Assembly: GCA_025355915.1 (NCBI GenBank)
Contig: JANXYT010000209.1
Span: 1-6,120, forward strand
Direction of reading: 5' to 3'
From: Holophagaceae bacterium
Lineage (GTDB): Bacteria > Acidobacteriota > Holophagae > Holophagales > Holophagaceae
DNA length: 6,120 nt
How positions within the stretch are numbered: the first letter of the stretch is position 1; each line of letters begins with the position of its first letter. The notes beneath the pieces are model-generated. The model saw nothing but the letters and a program-made list of their open reading frames with translations, was not told the DNA's origin and did no database searches. Both the position numbers and the translations under genes were made by a program. Shown here piece after piece: positions 4,459-6,120 of the stretch.

Positions 4459-5907
4459 GTGAATGCCCTGCTCGAAACCCTCGAACCCAAGTTGCTCTGG
4501 TCCTACTTCCTTGAATTGTCGAAGATCCCCCGCGGATCCAAGAACGAGGCCGCCGCAGCGGCTTGGGTGGCCGATCAGGCCAAGGCCCTCGGCTGTGAGG
4601 TCGAGCGCGACGCGGTTGGGAACGTGATCATCCGGAAGAAGGCCACGCTGGGCCGGGAAAGCCACCCCACCATCTGCCTTCAGGCCCATGTGGATATGGT
4701 CTGCGAGAAGAATGAAGGCACCGACCACGACTTCACCCGGGATCCCATCCAGCTGCTGAGGGACGGCGACCTCCTCCGCGCCAAAGGCACCACGCTGGGC
4801 GCCGACAACGGCATCGGCGTGGCCGCCGCCTTGGCGGTACTCGGCAGCCAGGACATCGCCCATGGCCCCATCGAGGCGCTGATCACCATCGATGAGGAAA
4901 CCGGCCTCACGGGCGCCAATGGCCTCCAGCCAGGCGTTCTCAAGGCCAAGTTCCTGCTCAACCTCGACAGCGAGGAAGAGGGCTACCTGACCATCGGCTG
5001 TGCCGGCGGGGAAGACACCATCGTCACCCGCAAGCTCAGCCGCACCGGAATTCCCGCTGGCAGCCGGGCCTTCCGCCTGAAAGTGTTCGGCCTCAAAGGC
5101 GGCCACTCCGGCATCGACATCCACGCGGGACGCGGCAATGCCATCCGGATCCTCGCCCAGGTTCTGGGCTCTCTCAAGCCAGACTTCGGCTTCGGTTTGG
5201 CCTCAATAAAGGGCGGCAACAAGCGCAATGCCATCCCCCGCGAAGCCTCGGCGATGATTCTGTTGGACCCGGTGAAAGAAAAGGCCTTCCGCGAGGCGCT
5301 GGCGGCCCAGGAAGCCCACTGGCGCGCCGCCCTGGGCGCCCATGACCCCGGCCTGCACCTGGCCCTGGAGGCCGGCGAGGCCACCCAGATCATGTCGGGC
5401 GCCGGCGCGGATGCGCTCATCCGCCTGCTGCTCGCCTTGCCCCACGGCGTTGAGGCCATGAGCCCGGACATTGCTGGCCTGGTGCAGACGTCCACCAACC
5501 TGGGAGTCCTCGACACCCGCGAGGGCGAAGTGGAAGTGAACCTGCTCACCCGCAGTTCCATCAACGCCTCGAAGACCGCCCTGTCCGAGCGCATCGCGGC
5601 CACCTGCGCCCTGGGTGGCTTCGAGTCCCATGTCTCCGGCGGTTACCCGGGCTGGAAGCCCGAACCCAAAGCCTCCCTGGTCCAGATCGTCCAGGATGCC
5701 AATCAGAAGACCTTCGCCAAGCCTCTTGAGATCATGGCCATCCACGCTGGACTCGAGTGCGGCCTCATCGGCGAAAAATACACCCAGATGGAAATGGTGT
5801 CCTTCGGTCCCAGCATGTGGGACGTCCACACCCCCGACGAGCACGTGAGCGTGCCCTCCGTCGGCAACTTCTGGAAGCTGCTGGTAGCCGTCCTCGAGGC
5901 CGTGTAG
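4459..5907 (+). CDS. pepD: Aminoacyl-histidine dipeptidase (peptidase D, M20 family)
   Basis: This cytoplasmic di-zinc exopeptidase hydrolyses Xaa-His and other unblocked dipeptides, feeding peptide and histidine catabolism. The 482-residue product is close to the 485 of E. coli PepD. Zinc and catalytic motifs appear in family order: QAHVDM (H77, D79), GTTLGADNGIG (bridging D116), DEETG (E146 as general base, E147), LDSEEEG (D170) and HTPDEH (H457). The inserted lid/dimerisation domain (about 185-380) includes GLKGGHSGIDI (211-221) and KRNAIPREA. The start is GTG at 4459, chosen for GGAG five bases upstream (4450-4453) and because MNALLETLEPKLLW then lines up with the usual N-terminus. The in-frame ATGs at 4360 and 4372 would add a run unlike the family. 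The gene lies between two tRNA-Ser genes with its own 205-base upstream region holding a CRP-like dyad and a hairpin. Confidence 0.95.
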   Translation: MNALLETLEPKLLWSYFLELSKIPRGSKNEAAAAAWVADQAKALGCEVERDAVGNVIIRKKATLGRESHPTICLQAHVDMVCEKNEGTDHDFTRDPIQLLRDGDLLRAKGTTLGADNGIGVAAALAVLGSQDIAHGPIEALITIDEETGLTGANGLQPGVLKAKFLLNLDSEEEGYLTIGCAGGEDTIVTRKLSRTGIPAGSRAFRLKVFGLKGGHSGIDIHAGRGNAIRILAQVLGSLKPDFGFGLASIKGGNKRNAIPREASAMILLDPVKEKAFREALAAQEAHWRAALGAHDPGLHLALEAGEATQIMSGAGADALIRLLLALPHGVEAMSPDIAGLVQTSTNLGVLDTREGEVEVNLLTRSSINASKTALSERIAATCALGGFESHVSGGYPGWKPEPKASLVQIVQDANQKTFAKPLEIMAIHAGLECGLIGEKYTQMEMVSFGPSMWDVHTPDEHVSVPSVGNFWKLLVAVLEAV

Positions 5908-5917
5908 TCCTTCCAAT

Positions 5918-5947
5918 CACAGCCCTAGGCCGAAGCCTGAGGCCGTG
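5918..5947 (+). terminator. Weak terminator-like hairpin after pepD
   Basis: CAC/GTG, GCC/GGC and AGGC/GCCT stack as a symmetric imperfect hairpin (5918-5947) with CGAA loop and two small internal mismatches. It begins 10 bases after the pepD stop. The following ATAACCTTGTTGCTT is only partly T-rich, so termination would be inefficient, and pepD transcripts might read into the tRNA. Confidence 0.35.
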
Positions 5948-5958
5948 ATAACCTTGTT

Positions 5959-5980
5959 GCTTCCGCCTTTGCGTGGAAGC
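5959..5980 (+). other. Hairpin in the 5' leader of tRNA-Ser(GGA)
   Basis: GCTTCCGC (5959-5966) pairs with GCGTGGAAGC's outer eight bases (5973-5980) as an 8-bp stem with one G-U pair and a six-base loop. It ends three bases before the mature tRNA 5' end, where the RNase P cut falls. No convincing -10/-35 pair lies between it and the tRNA, so the tRNA is probably transcribed from further upstream with this hairpin in its precursor. Confidence 0.45.
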
Positions 5981-5983
5981 CAT

Positions 5984-6074
5984 GGAGAGTTGTCCGAGTG
6001 GTTTAAGGAGCACGCCTGGAAAGTGTGTGTAGGCCAAAAACTTACCGAGGGTTCGAATCCCTCACTCTCCGCCA
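5984..6074 (+). tRNA. tRNA-Ser, anticodon GGA
   Basis: A 91-base class-II cloverleaf with encoded CCA. The acceptor stem is GGAGAGT (5984-5990) with ACTCTCC (6064-6070), G discriminator at 6071 and CCA at 6072-6074. The D stem is TCC/GGA. The anticodon stem is CACGC/GTGTG with loop CTGGAAA, giving anticodon GGA at 6018-6020, which reads UCC and UCU. The variable arm is GTAGG/CTTAC and the T arm GAGGG-TTCGAAT-CCCTC. A strong terminator follows, so it is the last gene of its transcript. Confidence 0.97.
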
Positions 6075-6076
6075 AC
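6049..6076 (+). repeat. 28-base direct repeat, copy 2 (tRNA-Ser 3' end)
   Basis: Matches 4228-4255 at 27 of 28 bases; see that entry. Confidence 0.85.
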
Positions 6077-6080
6077 GAAG

Positions 6081-6113
6081 AAGCCCGCAGCCATTAGGTT
6101 TGCGGGCTTTTTT
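6081..6113 (+). terminator. Intrinsic terminator after tRNA-Ser(GGA)
   Basis: AAGCCCGCA (6081-6089) and TGCGGGCTT (6101-6109) form a perfect 9-bp stem with an 11-base loop, overlapping a six-base T-tract (6108-6113). It starts six bases after the CCA. This is a standard Rho-independent terminator for the tRNA transcript. Confidence 0.92.
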
Positions 6114-6120
6114 ATTGATA

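Noticed and set aside
4059..4490. Minus-strand frame of 143 codons containing RRERDSNPRTGFPVSAFRV
   Set aside because: Also an antisense tRNA artefact that crosses the tRNA and the pepD leader; no ribosome binding site or family signature.
4164..6074. Genomic island or integrated element between the two tRNA-Ser genes
   Set aside because: It contains only pepD, with base composition like its neighbours and no integrase or mobility gene. The repeats are explained by shared tRNA-Ser sequence.
1..6120. CRISPR array, transposon or phage module
   Set aside because: No regularly spaced repeats, transposase, integrase or structural phage genes on either strand.

Overview
The window is GC-rich (roughly two thirds by eye), densely packed bacterial chromosome: five protein genes, two tRNA genes and short regulatory gaps, with no transposase, phage gene, CRISPR array or rRNA, and no gene-free stretch over 300 bases. 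Protein style and gene content suggest a free-living Gram-negative. My best guess is an Acidobacteriota/Holophagae-type organism (Geothrix-like) or a high-GC proteobacterium; this is an impression, not a proven assignment.

Left part (1-1181): the 5' portion of carA (carbamoyl-phosphate synthase small subunit) lies on the minus strand and runs off the left edge. About 200 bp separates it from the divergent tadA gene (tRNA adenosine deaminase). That gap holds a clear intrinsic terminator on the carA strand, with its U-tract only 22 nt before the carA start codon. Upstream of it are further hairpins and a small open frame with a strong Shine-Dalgarno, so the gap looks like a transcription-attenuation leader for a pyrimidine/arginine gene.

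Middle (1192-4092): ten bases after tadA comes a large sensor enzyme with about seven membrane segments, a coiled coil, an intact GGDEF diguanylate cyclase domain and a C-terminal hemerythrin domain with all expected iron ligands. It is probably an oxygen- or redox-responsive c-di-GMP synthase. It overlaps convergently by 12 bases with a minus-strand gene for an exported DUF2891 protein of unknown function. The start of that gene is embedded in an 8-bp mRNA hairpin.

Right part (4146-6120): tRNA-Ser(CGA), with an extended -10 promoter, ends in a 19-bp inverted repeat that includes the tRNA's own 3' end. Next is a pepD-type aminoacyl-histidine dipeptidase gene with a GTG start, preceded by a CRP-like GTGA-N6-TCAC dyad and a hairpin abutting its ribosome binding site. 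Then come tRNA-Ser(GGA) and a textbook terminator. The two tRNA-Ser genes share a 28-base, 27/28 identical 3' segment and bracket pepD.

The genes are mainly housekeeping (pyrimidine/arginine precursor, tRNA editing, peptide catabolism, serine decoding) plus one signalling enzyme. I see no convincing new multi-gene system. The most interesting material is regulatory RNA/DNA structure: the carA leader, the DUF2891 start hairpin, the tRNA-Ser 3' palindrome and the pepD leader. The membrane GGDEF-hemerythrin architecture is also of interest.
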